Shown: positions 11,210-22,713 of the stretch, one piece after another
How the letters are laid out: each line of letters begins with the position of its first letter
Numbering within the stretch: the stretch's first letter is position 1
NCBI GenBank assembly: GCA_022419385.1
Contig: JAJUBI010000004.1
Location: 4,445,286 to 4,509,285, forward strand
Direction of reading: 5' to 3'
Origin: Paraconiothyrium sp. Pb-2020
Taxonomy: Eukaryota; Ascomycota; Dothideomycetes; Pleosporales; Didymosphaeriaceae
Length of the DNA stretch: 64,000 nt
Notes under the pieces: generated by a model
What the model was told of the DNA's origin: nothing
What the model saw: the letters and a program-made list of their open reading frames with translations, nothing else
Database searches by the model: none
Translations under genes and position numbers: made by a program

Positions 11210-12496
11210 GGTAATGAATTGAAAAACGTTGATGGGCCGCTGAAGCAGGGAAGCTGATAACATTAAATGTTCGTACAGTGTGACCTGGAGTTGGTGCCCG
11301 GATTCGGAGATAGCGCGGCCAAGAACGTAAGGGTTAGCCTCTGATTGGTTACTACTTACGTTTGACAACGCTCGGTGATAGAAACCCGGATATCGACGGT
11401 ATGATAACATAGCACTGCGCCGCCAATCGTCATATATTTTGAGGAAGTACAGTTTCGATGTTGCGGACAAGATATACTGTATTTAATGCGCATCTTTTGG
11501 CTCAAACGCTGCAGCCTTTTTATCATTCTCAATTTCGCTGCCAGTATGAATCCTGCCCTTCGCCGATAGATTCGGCTCTGGCGCAGATCTAGGATGCGGG
11601 AATCTAGAGTAAAGATTTGAGATTTAGTTAATAAGTGAGTTTGAAATCTTACAACGCATGCAAAGTATCTGCTCTAACCATTTGATATTGATTCTTTCAA
11701 GCTACCAGAGCATCTGAAACCAGGCTGCGATCCCCTGTTTACAGTGACGATATTGGAAGCGTTTTTTGCCATATACATGTTCATTGAGAAGATAGCTTCT
11801 ATCTACACAGAGCTGGTTCCCTGATATATATCGCCTCTGTTCTCAATTTCTTCATAGCAAGATCACTATTTATCATATATACCTACAACATGGATGAGAA
11901 AGGCTTCATGATTTGCACCATTGGTAGAGCGAAGAGAATCTTTAGTAGATAGTTTGAGAAGCTCAGGGGAAAGCTTGTTAGGACACTATTCTTCAAAGTC
12001 AAGGGTGAGCCGCATACCTTTGTCGGGAAAATGTTTGAAGGGAGCAAGACGTGAAAGACCTGGAGGAGGGGCTTCGTTCAGTTGGACGAGAGGCCGAAGG
12101 AGAGTTACACCTGGCATTAGGCTCTGGAGGAGTTCGTATGCTAGCATAGTTGCTTGCAAATAGCACGAGATACACGCGACACGGTGTTAAGGTTAGTAGT
12201 CGCTGTACGTCTGTACACGGACGGCCTAAGATGCATTGAATGTGACAAAACGGTTTCGCATCCTCAATATCGTACGACAGCTTTGTGATGTTCTAATTGT
12301 TAATGATGGGTATGTAGTCGTTGTACGATAGAGTGCTGTAGTTGATGATGTGTGGCTGAGGCCCCTGGAGTAGGCGGCGGCGGCCCTGCATCCGAAATCG
12401 GCATAGCACGTAAGGAGCAATAAAGCTTACCACCTCATGCTTGACCTCTTCGGGTGACTTGTCTGAGATCAGCGATCAAACCGAGGCCGTGCAAGC

Positions 12497-12519
12497 GGGG
12501 GAACCAACTCGGTTCCCCC
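12497..12519. repeat. perfect 9-bp inverted repeat with 5-nt loop
   Basis: Arms GGGGGAACC (12497-12505) and GGTTCCCCC (12511-12519) flank AACTC. It would form a stable G+C-rich hairpin in RNA or a cruciform in DNA. No gene is nearby, so it may be a binding site, a decayed element end or chance. Confidence 0.7.
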
Positions 12520-14425
12520 ATTAGCTCTATCGCAAAGAGAGCAGAACCTCAATTCTGGAGAAGACTCCACGTCACTTGAGCTATTGGAGCATGCGTTTTC
12601 CATTACTCCGAAACAGCTTCACTTTGTCATGCATAGAAGCTGTGAGCACCGCAGGTATTATTACCAGACGTTATGTCTCTAAGGCTAAGAAATGCTTACG
12701 ACGGCTCTCTCCAACGCAAAAGTACGGGTTCAATAGACGATTGCTTAGAAAGACAACACAGTTACGCAACAACAGCATCGCCGGTGCGGCATTCCTGAGA
12801 ACATTGTGCAGGAAGGCTAGTCTCGAAGGATCGTATTGTATCGTTTGAAGTGTCTTGGACAAAGGTTACAGAGCGACCAAATTCATGAGAGATCGGCGCT
12901 TGATTTCGAGCGCGGTCGTCTAACTGCAACCTATTGGTTAATCACGCATGCCGGTATACAACACTGATGTTTTCATGAGGCTAGGAAGACACTCATTGCA
13001 CCACCTTACGGCTCCTCAGATCTCCACCGATCCCTCTTACCTTTCTCCCATCACCACCTCACTTCCAGCAAATATCAACCCACAACACTTGAATCAGCCT
13101 CGAAGGAGCAACATTTACACTTGCAGGCGAAATCACCTTGTACAAGGCGCCAGATACCTACATCTGGAATATCCTTCAGGTCTTCATCCATAATAGCGTC
13201 GAACATGTAATGGTAGAGATTTTAAAACGACCACCTGCGAGGTTTCCAGGTAGCTCTCCAAGTTTAAGTGCTAAAGATCGCCCTCCCTGTGGCCATCTGT
13301 GTCGGACCGCCTATCGAGAATGTTCTGTGTCAAGGACTCAGACTCCAGCGGGTCAGTTAAGATCAGTAGGCATCTGATATTTACACATTGTACTTTACGA
13401 TAGTGTCTCAAAGCTCCGGCGAATCAAAGTAACATGACCTTAGTGAAATCGAGTAATCGGGAGCACCACACTCGCAATTTCTACAGGTGAAGCTATGCTC
13501 GCCGAGGTAAGCGCACCCTTGCCGGCTTTACAACAACCTTCGGTGCCATGTCGCTTGCTAATGCAGTGAAAGGCCCAAGATGTCAGTGCGGCAGATAGGT
13601 CAGCTTTTGGTAGGCCGGAAGATCCATATCACTGGCACTCTTGTGAGCTTAGTCTACCACAAAGGCTTACCGCAAAGCAGCAGGTTGATCAGGCAGAGAC
13701 GATCAGAGCGGATACAGCAGCGCAGATCGGTGTATTAGAAGATCAATTCGATGTTACGTGCAGAGCCAAGGAAGTAATGAATCGTCGAAAAACGCCTGCC
13801 TCGGCTTAAAATTATCACATGCTTGAAGCACATCGTGTTGTTCCTACATGCCTAACGCACTCTTATTCAGCGCTACAGCACCACTATAGTATATTGCAGG
13901 AGAGGTGTTAGGTCGGTCTTAGCGTGACTAGTGATCAAAGCCTTTGTGTTGAACTCTGATGGCTCTACATAGAGTAGTATTACGAATAGTCAGCGGCTGA
14001 GAATGTTTTTTTTCAGCTGGCAACAGTATGTAAGTTCTTGGATCTTTTGTTCCTACTTTCAGGCACTGTCTCTTACCTCATCGTGTTCTTCAGATACCCC
14101 AATAGCAACACGAGACTCAGTCTTCTATATGACAACAGCGTGGCGGTAATGCGGGGAAAGTCTAATTTACCCACGGAAACACCGTGGGAGCGGCTTCGGT
14201 AGAGCTACTAGTGGATGTGGTCCGGTGTTTGCCTAGACATCGAACCGGATCGCTGAAGTAGTTGCGATCTACCATTAACCCCCTGAATCCTTACGCTAAG
14301 CATGCGACCCCGTCGTGTTGTACATCTTGGTAGGATCTAAGTTGGTTGCCCAAGCTCGTACAAAACCATGCGGGGACTTAAGTCCGATGTACCTAAATTA
14401 TGTAGCAACCAGTGTGAGTTTGCTG

Positions 14426-14431
14426 TATAAA
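14426..14431 (+). promoter_or_regulatory. TATA box of the carboxylesterase gene
   Basis: TATAAA at 14426-14431 lies 77 bp upstream of the ATG at 14503, a normal spacing for a regulated fungal promoter. Confidence 0.5.
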
Positions 14432-14502
14432 GGTGCATCCCAGAAATAGGGAGTGCCTACAACAGTCCATCAATAAGTCTCTATCATTGTGAGATCGCTA
14501 TT

Positions 14503-16292
14503 ATGGCTCAGAACATTGTCAAGCTCGTTTTCGCACACTTGCTCTTTTCTTCCACAGTACTCAGTGCACCAGCTGTTGTGAACCCAACAGTGACCATATC
14601 AGCTGGCCCTATCATAGGGACTGCAATCAAGCCTGCCAACCAGCCATCGCTCACAGCATCAGCAAATGCCTACCTAGGGATACCTTTTGCGAAGTCACCA
14701 CCAGAAAGATTCAGCCCACCAGAATCACCATCCCCACGTTCCAGCCCACTGCAAGCCCAGGCTGTCAAGCCTGCATGCATACAGTCGTTTTCTGGCAGCG
14801 GTCAGATTCAAACACTGACCAAAGAACTCTTCAATAATCCCGGTGGCCCGGCCCCTGAAGAAAGTGAGGATTGCTTATACCTCAATGTGTATACTCCACC
14901 TGGTGTGACATCTGCGAGCAAGAAAGCCGTTATGTTCTGGATTTTTGGTGTAAGCACAGTGTTTATGGACCGCAATAAACCATGACTAATTACCTCAGGG
15001 CAACCTAGCATTTGGCACTGGCAGCCTTGACTATTATGATGGCAGCTCCCTTGCCCTCACTCAAGACGTTGTTGTTGTCACTATCAATTACCGTACCAAC
15101 TGTAAGGCATCTCCGACAGGTATAGCATTACAAGCCCCTGACACTTACTAATGCACGCAGTCTTCGGCTTCTCCAACTCTCCCGAAATAGCAACTGGATC
15201 ACAGAACTCCGGTTTCCTTGACCAGCGCTTTGCTCTACAATGGGTCCAGGAAAACATCGCCGCTTTCGGTGGCGACCCTGCTCGTGTGACCCTGTTTGGT
15301 GAATCTGCGGGCGGCGAGTCTGTCAAGCAATTGCTCGCCAACCCTCTCTCTCCCCTACCCTTCTCAGCCGCTATATTGCAAAGTCAGGGTAGTGTCCTCG
15401 TAGGCAATGGCCTAACAAATTACAAAAAGGTGCTTTCCAACTTCGGGTGCAACGACATTGCATGCCTTCGGAAAGTAGAGGCAACGGCAATCAAGAGCTA
15501 CATTGAAGCGGAAAGTTTGGCATTCCCGCCAGTCAATGGCGATGGTACCTCTGACGATGATGTGAGATCAAGTATTCTGTCAAGAAAGTTCGCCAATGTA
15601 CCAACTTTCTTCGGTACAAACCTCAATGAAGGACGGATCTTCCTCGCCGTCCTTGGCCTTAATAACGGTACTGCAGCTGTCGAAAGCGTATTCTCTAGCC
15701 TAAACATCACCGATCCAAACATCAAGTCAGGCATCCTGGCAGCATATGCAGCGCAGGGTTTGGACGACTTATATGTCGTTGCCGATCGGTATGTTTTGCG
15801 CATTCTCTCCAGTCATCTTTCCTATGAAAGGGGAAAGCAGGCTAACACAATCACAGCATTGTAACCGACCTGGTATTCACATGCTCTGCTTCTACCCTCA
15901 CTGGGTTCCTCGCCCTCAACGGCTACACAACATACCGCTATCGTTATGACGCCTCCTTTCCCACGACTTCCACCTTTGCCAACTCCGGCGCTTACCACAG
16001 TTCAGAGATCCCTTCAGCTTTCGGCACATATCGAACGTCCAACCAGTTTGGCAGCGCCACCCCGCAGCAGATCGCTTTGAGCGCATTCATGCAGGAGACC
16101 TGGGCCGGCTTTGCGAAGAACCCGAGTGGTGGGGTTGGATGGGTCAAGGTGGGAACTCCGTTCAAGAACGAGTTGGGCCTGCTAGGTAGCAACGGTAGTA
16201 GTGCTGTGGAAGTGGTCAGTTCGCTTGTCGCCGATTACCCATGTCCGGTGTATGCGCCGATTGGGACCTTGCTGAAATTCAGTTACAAATAG
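14503..16292 (+). CDS. secreted type-B carboxylesterase/lipase
   Basis: Alpha/beta-hydrolase of the carboxylesterase type-B family that cleaves carboxylic esters outside the cell. Four exons: 14503-14949, 14999-15101, 15161-15788 and 15857-16292, giving 537 residues, normal for the family. A signal peptide covers about residues 1-21. 'ANAYLGIPFA' and 'SEDCLYLNVY' are family signatures near residues 60 and 125. The nucleophile elbow 'FGESAGG' places the catalytic Ser near 232; 'NLNEGRIF' gives the acidic residue and 'AYHSSEIPSAFG' the His. Conserved Cys residues fit disulfides of the family. A TATA box precedes the gene. Substrate unknown: candidates include lipids, plant esters and mycotoxin esters. 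Confidence 0.92.
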
Positions 16293-17331
16293 GGTTGTAC
16301 GATTGAACATGCAACGTTGACACGGAAAAGATAATTCGGCCTCATGTCAAGTACCCAAATTGATCTAGCAAGCCTGACAAAGTCTGACATCATGAAACTG
16401 TGCAATCTCAAATCTCGGTCATAGTTGACTTCTTTCTAGCGAGTGAACGGGCGCATCGCTTAGTGCAGAGATTTCGAGGCTCACAACGGTAATCGATCTC
16501 GATTACCTGTTGACCGGCTGCCCGACCGCTGGGCTAAGGGAACTTTTGAGTTGCGGAGTGAAGCTGTTGCCCGCTAATATTAAGACGACATATAATTGGA
16601 TGTGAAAGGCCGCGGCACGCTTGCCCCCGTTCCCGGTAGCCGAGTCGTACACTAACCTCACGCGGACAAGCGCATCGCCCTTACATAGCTTCAAGTTTAT
16701 CAGGGCCCTTAGAAACCGGGTATTTCCACAACCGAAACTGGAGCCAACCTGTAATTGTCCTGACATCAAAAACCAATAGTCATCCTCCTGTCCATCATGA
16801 GCAAGTGTGATCCACCCAACATGAAGTGACTTGACGAACTTTCCCCCTTGAGGTGCATGTGCTTCTGGTAAGATGGTTGCGCATTGCGCCTGTCTCTGTG
16901 TGGTCCAGTTCTTATGTCACTCTTTGAATTTTCCTAGATCGAATCTGGAAAACGTTATTCCCGTGGGCAGCCGGGCTTGCATGTCTCGATACCACTGACG
17001 GCTCCTTTGCTTCGAACGAACTGTTTTGACAGCACCTCGCGTCCCACTTAAACACAGGGCGATCAATAGTACCCGCATCCGCAAAGCCGGGCCGTCTCCG
17101 CAACCGCTGAATGGTTTGCGCTAATGGTCCGTGATAAAGTTCGCCATCAACGCGCATCATACTTTGAGGCATCTCGGATTACTTCTACATGGGCATTTCA
17201 ATAGAGGCTTCTCCCCGGTTGTCCTCTCTCGAAGGTAGAAGAGGCATGATTCTGATGGCTTTCCTATGGTCTTCTTACGCGCAAGCCTTGCCACTGGGCC
17301 CTGACTCCATCAACTACCATAATCAACCCAG
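16293..17331. other. intergenic, no secure gene
   Basis: Contains two weak minus-strand frames (16503-16769 and 16912-17172) whose peptides are not recognised. The right end must hold the promoter and the first coding exon or leader of the membrane protein, which I could not place. Confidence 0.5.
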
Positions 17332-18521
17332 AAAAAATTCCGTATACACCGATCCAACTTATGGGACCTCTACTCTACTCAAGGTCGGTTGGCATATGGC
17401 TTGGTGTCCTTCGCCTGCTTATTTTCTTTGGCTTTCGTCTTGGGTACGTATGCTCTGCTGTGCCATGTAAACGTACAAGCTAATCGTCCACAGGGCTTCG
17501 TGTGAAGAGCTTCGACAAGAAGAAAATCCAACTCGCATGGCTCCTCGTCCATCTACAAACTACGATCGCCCTTGGTCTTGTAATCTCTTCATCGGTTCTA
17601 GTAGTCACTTTCGGGACAACAACGCAAGAGCAATGTTTCTCTGCGATCATGGTGTGTGTAGTGTTCTACGCGACCGCAAAGATGTGCTTGTGTGTACAAA
17701 TTCATCTTGCTACTTCAGTTGCATCGAAGCTTATCGCATTAGGTACATGTTCCTTCTCGAAAGAGCACATGTTGTCCGTGCCCCCTTCATTCGTAAACGC
17801 ACCGACGACTGGGTTTGGGTAGGCGGGACATCTTTTGTCCTCGTCGCCTTTGGCGCAATCGCCATCTGGAGCCTCATCACCCCTCACGCTGAGCTGAGTG
17901 CGGAAGACGGACAGTGTCGCATTGGACTGGCAACGGTCCCGGCCTATCTTCTGCTAATATTCGACGCCTTGATTAACGCCTCTCTCACTATTGTGTTCGT
18001 TGTCCTCCTTCGACCGGTCTTGAAGTTCCGCGAACGTACCTCGCCATACTACGATGATGGAAGTACACTACCATCTGTCAGTCATTTGCGCAGACTAGTA
18101 CGGCAGCTGGGATCACTCGGCTTCAAAGAGGAGGAATTCAGGGATAAATTCTCCATCAACATCAAGAAGGTGCTCTGGAAGAACGTCATCGGAAGCAGCA
18201 TATCGTTTCTAGCGTCTGGGGCCAACCTGGCTATCTTTCTCTCCGAGAAGGGCAACCAGCTGGCGTTTGTCTGCCTGGTGGCTTGTATGGCAGATGGTAA
18301 GCTCTATAAATGCAAATCTACCCAGCTCGTTAAATTCTAACACATGTATAGTGACGTGCGGCGTCCTTGTCGTACACTGGCTTACTCTCGGGTCGAACGA
18401 CGCGCCCTACTCTCCCCAACGACCTAATCGAAACCATACTTCGTCTCTGTCTTCCTCATCAACGGTCGCCGCCATTTCCAAACCTGAAGATACGGTGAGG
18501 CTGTGTCAGCCTAAGAGCTGA
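17332..18521 (+). CDS. seven-transmembrane protein of unknown function, start not resolved
   Basis: Exons 17332-17443, 17494-17689, 17743-18296 and 18352-18521 join in frame to 343 residues without an ATG, so an upstream exon is missing from this model; an acceptor at 17330-17331 (AACCCAG) would fit. Seven hydrophobic segments are visible, starting 'GLVSFACLFSLAFVLG', then LAWLLVH..., FSAIMVC..., WVWVGGT..., IGLATVPAYL..., IGSSISFLA... and QLAFVCL...VVHWL. A charged loop with HLRRLVRQ and KEEEFRDKF lies between helices 5 and 6, and the tail is Ser/Asn-rich. The topology resembles a receptor-like or Rhodopsin-like fungal integral membrane protein, but no family motif is recognised. Another possible start is the ATG at 17189 through a different donor (17447). 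Confidence 0.7.
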
Positions 18522-18879
18522 AAAAGATGGTGGCAGTGTTCGTTGGGAACGGAGGCAGCCTTGGGCGCATGAACTTCACTGCACAACCTAGGTGCATCGC
18601 ACCCAAATCCTGTTACGTTCCAGCTTTTTCTTGTATCGGAAAAGCGTTCAAGCAAACTGATAACAATCGTTGGCACGTGCATTCCAGACAGCTTCCTTCT
18701 CGGTAGACGTAGGAGCTCGTATTTTGTGAGCCACCCTTGCCCACCTTAGGACTAGCTAGGGTGGTGACTTACTAAATACGAAGTCTCTCGTAGAGTGCGG
18801 AAATAACGGTTCGAGCTGAACCTCTCGCCTACAACCGATCTCTCGACTCCAGTATCGAAGCTCCCAAGTCATCAGCACC
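18522..18879. other. promoter region of the first BTB gene
   Basis: No gene seen. It contains CCCACCTTAG around 18740, loosely similar to the CACCTTCAC element upstream of the other array genes, and an ACTAGCTAGG word. Confidence 0.45.
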
Positions 18880-19923
18880 ATGGCGTCTACCCAAAAGGAT
18901 TTGAACAGCAGGTAAGTCATAGCAGCATGCAATACGCAAAGTAAAAACAACTGGCGGACACTGGGCCGAATGTGGGCATGACCATTTGATCTGCCTCCTC
19001 CCTTGATGATACATGACTAACTCATTAGACAGCATGTTCAACAATCCACTTTACTCAGACATTTTGATTCGGCATACACATCGTGGCGTTACGAAACAGT
19101 ATCATGCACATAAGGCAATCCTCTCCGCTGGATCGCCCTGGTTCTTGAATGTCCTTACGCAGGTTCACGTAGGTATACGTGGGTCATTGTTGGTTTGCGC
19201 TAATCCACTTAGAATGGCATGGAGCCGATTGATATATCCGAAGACGACGATCCTAAGCACTTTGAGGTTGCCCTTCGTTTTGTACGTAAGCTCCTGGTAT
19301 CTTTGGATGCAGCTGAATGTACTTCGGTGCTCTAATCATACCATTTCTATTTAGTCTTAGGTCATTCACTAATAGGCGTGTTTCAGTTGTACACACACAA
19401 AATCGATGCCGTCATGCTTCAGGAAGCCTCGCGCCTCAACGATAACCACGGTGATCTCTCGAGCTCCGATAAGCCGACCCATCGTCACAAACATGATTCC
19501 TCTGGCTTGCTCTTGGAGCGTAAGCTCTATACCCTTCTGTCGATACACTCCCTTGCCGACAAATACGAGATCGAAGGCCTACAGGCCAGCCTTTCTCAGT
19601 ACATGCCAGGTCAGAGGGAGCTGTGCGCAGCATGGCTATCGCGATACTCGAGCCACTTGCAGCAATTTGTTCAGGAACACTATTGCGCATGTATTGACAA
19701 GGACTGCATGATGGGTCGGCGGGTTTGCTCGATGGTCCTCCACTTTGGAAGCAAGCGCTTCGTCAATGACCCGGTTTTTGATGATCTGATAGCACAATAC
19801 CCGAAGTTCTGCACCGATATGTTCCGTGAAGCCTGCGACGACGATCGTATCCTTTTCGGCACGCGCGAAAATCTCAACATGCCTGTAAACAGCACCAGCA
19901 TGCTCGTACATGAGAAGGATTAA
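18880..19923 (+). CDS. BTB/POZ domain protein, array member 1
   Basis: Four exons: 18880-18911, 19033-19168, 19213-19281 and 19387-19923, giving 257 residues. The BTB domain starts right after intron 1 with 'MFNNPLYSDILIR', continues 'YHAHKAILSAGSPWF' and ends near residue 125. BTB domains form dimers and often link substrates to cullin-3 ubiquitin ligases or bind partners. The region after it has 'DKYEIEGLQ', the usual helix following fungal BTB folds, and an HY-x2-C-x4-C-x-MG segment near residue 195. A Ser/His-rich insertion lies at about 100-120. No F-box, kelch or DNA-binding domain is attached. First of four tandem paralogues with shared intron positions. Function unknown. Confidence 0.85.
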
Positions 19924-20274
19924 TCATGATAAGGATGATGGGCACGAGCCATGAATGTTTGGATGTAGTAAAGGCGTGTGGAATACCTGTCATCGTATAC
20001 GATCATAGGTGGTAACACGGCTTTGACCTCATGGCATGAGTCTAACAACACATAGATTGGACACGTCGTAGCTTATTGCAAGAAGCATATATACGCAATA
20101 AAACATATCAGATGCGCACGAAGTTCTCTCACCTTCACTACCACTTACCTAGGTATCGATCCAGGTGAAGGCGTACTAGTCTCACCCTCAACAGCAAACG
20201 CTTATAAGCGAGTCTGCGCCTTCCACAACACAAAACTCCACTCTACGCTCACTGTGCCATCTTGGTCCCTAGCA
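19924..20274. other. spacer between array genes 1 and 2
   Basis: Holds the 3' end of gene 1 and the promoter of gene 2. The shared 14-bp element lies at 20125-20138 and a CTTACCTA word at 20144-20151. No other gene seen. Confidence 0.6.
20125..20138 (+). promoter_or_regulatory. shared array promoter element, copy in gene 2
   Basis: TCTCTCACCTTCAC, 137-150 bp upstream of the ATG of array gene 2. The identical 14-mer occurs upstream of gene 3, and the core TCACCTTCAC upstream of gene 4. Confidence 0.5.
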
Positions 20275-21050
20275 ATGGCGAAACTCCCAGGAATTGACCG
20301 TTCGGAGTAAGTATTAGGCTGCTCTCGACCGCTGGACCAACCGCTAACTTGTATAGTATGTTCGACAATCCATTGTTCTCTGACATCAAGATCCGCCAAA
20401 CGCACAAAGGCGTCACTAAAGAATATCACGCCCACAAGGCCGTACTGTGTGCCGCGTCGCCTTGGTTCCACAATCTCCTCACGAACATCTACGCAAGTAT
20501 TCCAGTAGTGTAGGCAATAAATTATGCTGACGTGGCTAAGGATGGTGTCTCTGGAGTGATAGAGATTCCTGATGATGAGCCTCACCACTTCAAGGCAATG
20601 CTTAGGTTTGTAAGTATTCGGTATACGAATTTTTACACGAATATTACTGATTGAAGTCTATCCTAGATGTACACCCTTGAGCTCGATCACTCGTCTTTTG
20701 GGCCGAATGAACCATGCATAGATTATCTCCTCGATATCCACTCTTTGGCGGGCAAATATGAAGTCCGTGGGCTACAAGCACGTTGTGGTGAAGACTATCC
20801 ACTCGCCGAAGATGAAGAGTGGGACAAAGGCTACGGAGTCGAGTGCATAGAGGCAATTATCAACCAACATTACTCCGCCTGCTTCGACACGAGGTGTATC
20901 ATGGGTAGGCGGATCTGCAGTTTCCTAATCGAGAAAGACTCCGCGAGTGTCCACGACCCCTGGTGCCTCGACTTGCTGAGAAACTGGCCGAGGTTCGCTC
21001 AGGACATGCTTTTCGGAGTGATCGACATCAAGGGAGGACAACTGTACTGA
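20275..21050 (+). CDS. BTB/POZ domain protein, array member 2
   Basis: Exons 20275-20306, 20357-20492, 20541-20609 and 20667-21050, giving 206 residues. Exons 1-3 have the same lengths (32, 136, 69 nt) and phases as array member 1. The BTB domain has 'MFDNPLFSDIKIRQTHKG' and 'YHAHKAVLCAASPWF'; 'AGKYEVRGLQ' follows. The HY-x2-C-x4-C-x-MG segment reads HYSACFDTRCIMG. Intron 2 (20493-20540) appears to use a GC donor (GCAAGT...CTAAG), since the GT alternative does not keep the conserved frame. The protein is shorter than member 1 because it lacks the Ser/His-rich insertion. Probably a protein-interaction adaptor; no attached catalytic domain. Confidence 0.85.
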
Positions 21051-21541
21051 GGACCTCACAGGTGCTTGGTTCCCTGGGGATACCTGTAAGACGCCGTTTT
21101 GAAAGACTCTGTATTCTGCATGCTCGAGGATGAAGTTGGGGTGGAGATACGGGCAGCGAAGAGGGTGCATTTCAACTATTTACAGATTCGGAGGGCCGTC
21201 GGCATGGCTTGCATCTAACCTTCCCAGCTATCTTGCTGCATTATTATGGCGGGGCCGTACAATGCGAAAGCGCGGTCATTGAGACTTGTGCTTCAACTTT
21301 TTTATAGCTACACAAAAGCGGGTGGGCATGCAATGCTAGAAAATTTGATTGGGCGCTTGACGTGAGGTCTCTCACCTTCACCCACCTTCTTGACTGCGGC
21401 ACCTTCCCTTTCATCCACAATAAGCGAGACCCACCAAAATAAATGTCCGATCCTTCTTCCTGCTTCGCTCCATAATTGACGCCTTGTAAGGCACCTCTGG
21501 CTCCGTTGCATGCAAAGGTGTTGCCTTCCATAATCAGCACA
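21051..21541. other. spacer between array genes 2 and 3
   Basis: No gene recognised. It includes the shared 14-bp element at 21368-21381 within the promoter of gene 3, followed by a second CCCACCTTC word. Confidence 0.6.
21368..21381 (+). promoter_or_regulatory. shared array promoter element, copy in gene 3
   Basis: TCTCTCACCTTCAC, identical over 14 bp to the copy upstream of gene 2; here 161-174 bp upstream of the ATG. Confidence 0.5.
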
Positions 21542-22256
21542 ATGGCGACCGACTCAACGACGTAAGCATAATGATAACGCCGCTGTAAACCAATCACTCA
21601 CCCCTTCAGCTTCTTCGGCAGTCCTTTCCTTTCCGATGTCACCATACGTCAGGTCAGCAACGGCAAGACGACCGACTACTACGGCCACAAGGCAGTTCTT
21701 TGCGCCCACTCCAACTTCTTCCTCAAATTGTTCAGCGAGAACTCGGTGAAGGTAATTGCCTTGCATGCACTCTTGAGAGTGAACTATCACTGACACTCGT
21801 GCGTAGCAAGAGAATGGCAACGTCATTGAGCTCCGCGACGACAACCCGGTACACTTTCAGATCATGCTGAGGTTCTTCTACACGACAGTCTTCGGTATTC
21901 CCGCCGAGTACCAGCAGGATATCGACTTGTACATTGTTCCGATCGGAGTCTATGCCTTGGCTGTCAAATACGGTGTCGAGCAGCTCAAGGCTCGTGCAGT
22001 AGCCGCTTGCCCTCGAAATTCCCAGAGTTGTTGGTCGCTACTCTCAAATGATTGGATTACCGAAATTATCGAGGCTCACTACTCCCTTTGCAACGAAGTG
22101 GGTTGCCAGATGGGCATTGCTATTGCCCGCAACTTCCTGCAGTGCTCCAAGCCGTTCATTGGAAGCGAAATCTTCCAGGAGATGATCAAGAAGGATCCCA
22201 TTCTTGCAGCGGACGTCCTTTCTACGACATCTCTTACCAAGGGCAAACTTTGGTGA
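21542..22256 (+). CDS. BTB/POZ domain protein, array member 3
   Basis: Exons 21542-21561, 21610-21751 and 21807-22256, giving 203 residues. Introns 1 (phase 2) and 2 (phase 0) match members 1 and 2, but intron 3 is absent: the sequence corresponding to MLRF-M/L-YT in the others reads continuously as 'MLRFFYTTVFG'. The BTB core starts 'FFGSPFLSDVTIRQ' and has 'YYGHKAVLCAHSNFF'. The downstream segment HYSLCNEVGCQMG keeps the His, both Cys and the Met-Gly. Loss or gain of intron 3 groups this gene with member 4 rather than with 1 and 2. No other domain; function unknown. Confidence 0.85.
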
Positions 22257-22713
22257 TTAAAGGGATGAGGCTGCTGGCATCTGTCTCCACCAGAGACGAC
22301 CGAACGCATATGGGTCTTCGAGCGCCTTCCGTATCCGTCGGAGTACAGAGGTTCATGCATGAGAAAACTCAAGGTTGGAGATTTGGTCAACGGCTACAGT
22401 CGCCTTAGTTGCTTCTGGTAGCGAAAATTCAAATCCGGGAACTAACCTCTCATATTGTATTGATCAAGGCTATGTATTTCTCAAAGAATCCTCTGGATAG
22501 CGACTTTGAAGTGATTGATAATGAGCGGTCACAGGATTCGCACTCTTTCCATGTTTGTGAACTTCACCTTCACCGCTTCTGCTCCTGCCTTACCTACGCA
22601 CTAGGCTAGATTGGGTTAGTTTTGTTTGCTCCAACCACCCACATACTGTGCGCCCGCACGTTCTGCACCTTTTTCTCACAATATACCTGCCCTGACGACT
22701 GCAACTCGGCAAC
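22257..22713. other. spacer between array genes 3 and 4
   Basis: 3' flank of gene 3 and promoter of gene 4. Contains the core TCACCTTCAC at 22564-22573 and CTTACCTA at 22589-22596, in the same order as upstream of gene 2. No other gene. Confidence 0.6.
22564..22573 (+). promoter_or_regulatory. shared array promoter core, copy in gene 4
   Basis: TCACCTTCAC, 141-150 bp upstream of the ATG of array gene 4; the 10-bp core of the element seen upstream of genes 2 and 3. Confidence 0.4.

Larger units (their letters stand above)
11210..14502. other. 3.3-kb gene-poor stretch
   Basis: I find no frame with protein-like composition and no recognisable RNA gene. Small open frames near 11921 and 12576 look random. 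It contains a strong hairpin at 12497-12519 and the promoter of the carboxylesterase at its right end. An eroded transposon cannot be ruled out without a search. Confidence 0.55.

Noticed and set aside
17361..17443. ATG at 17361 as start of the membrane protein
   Set aside because: With either nearby donor its frame does not join the next exon, although the peptide is hydrophobic.
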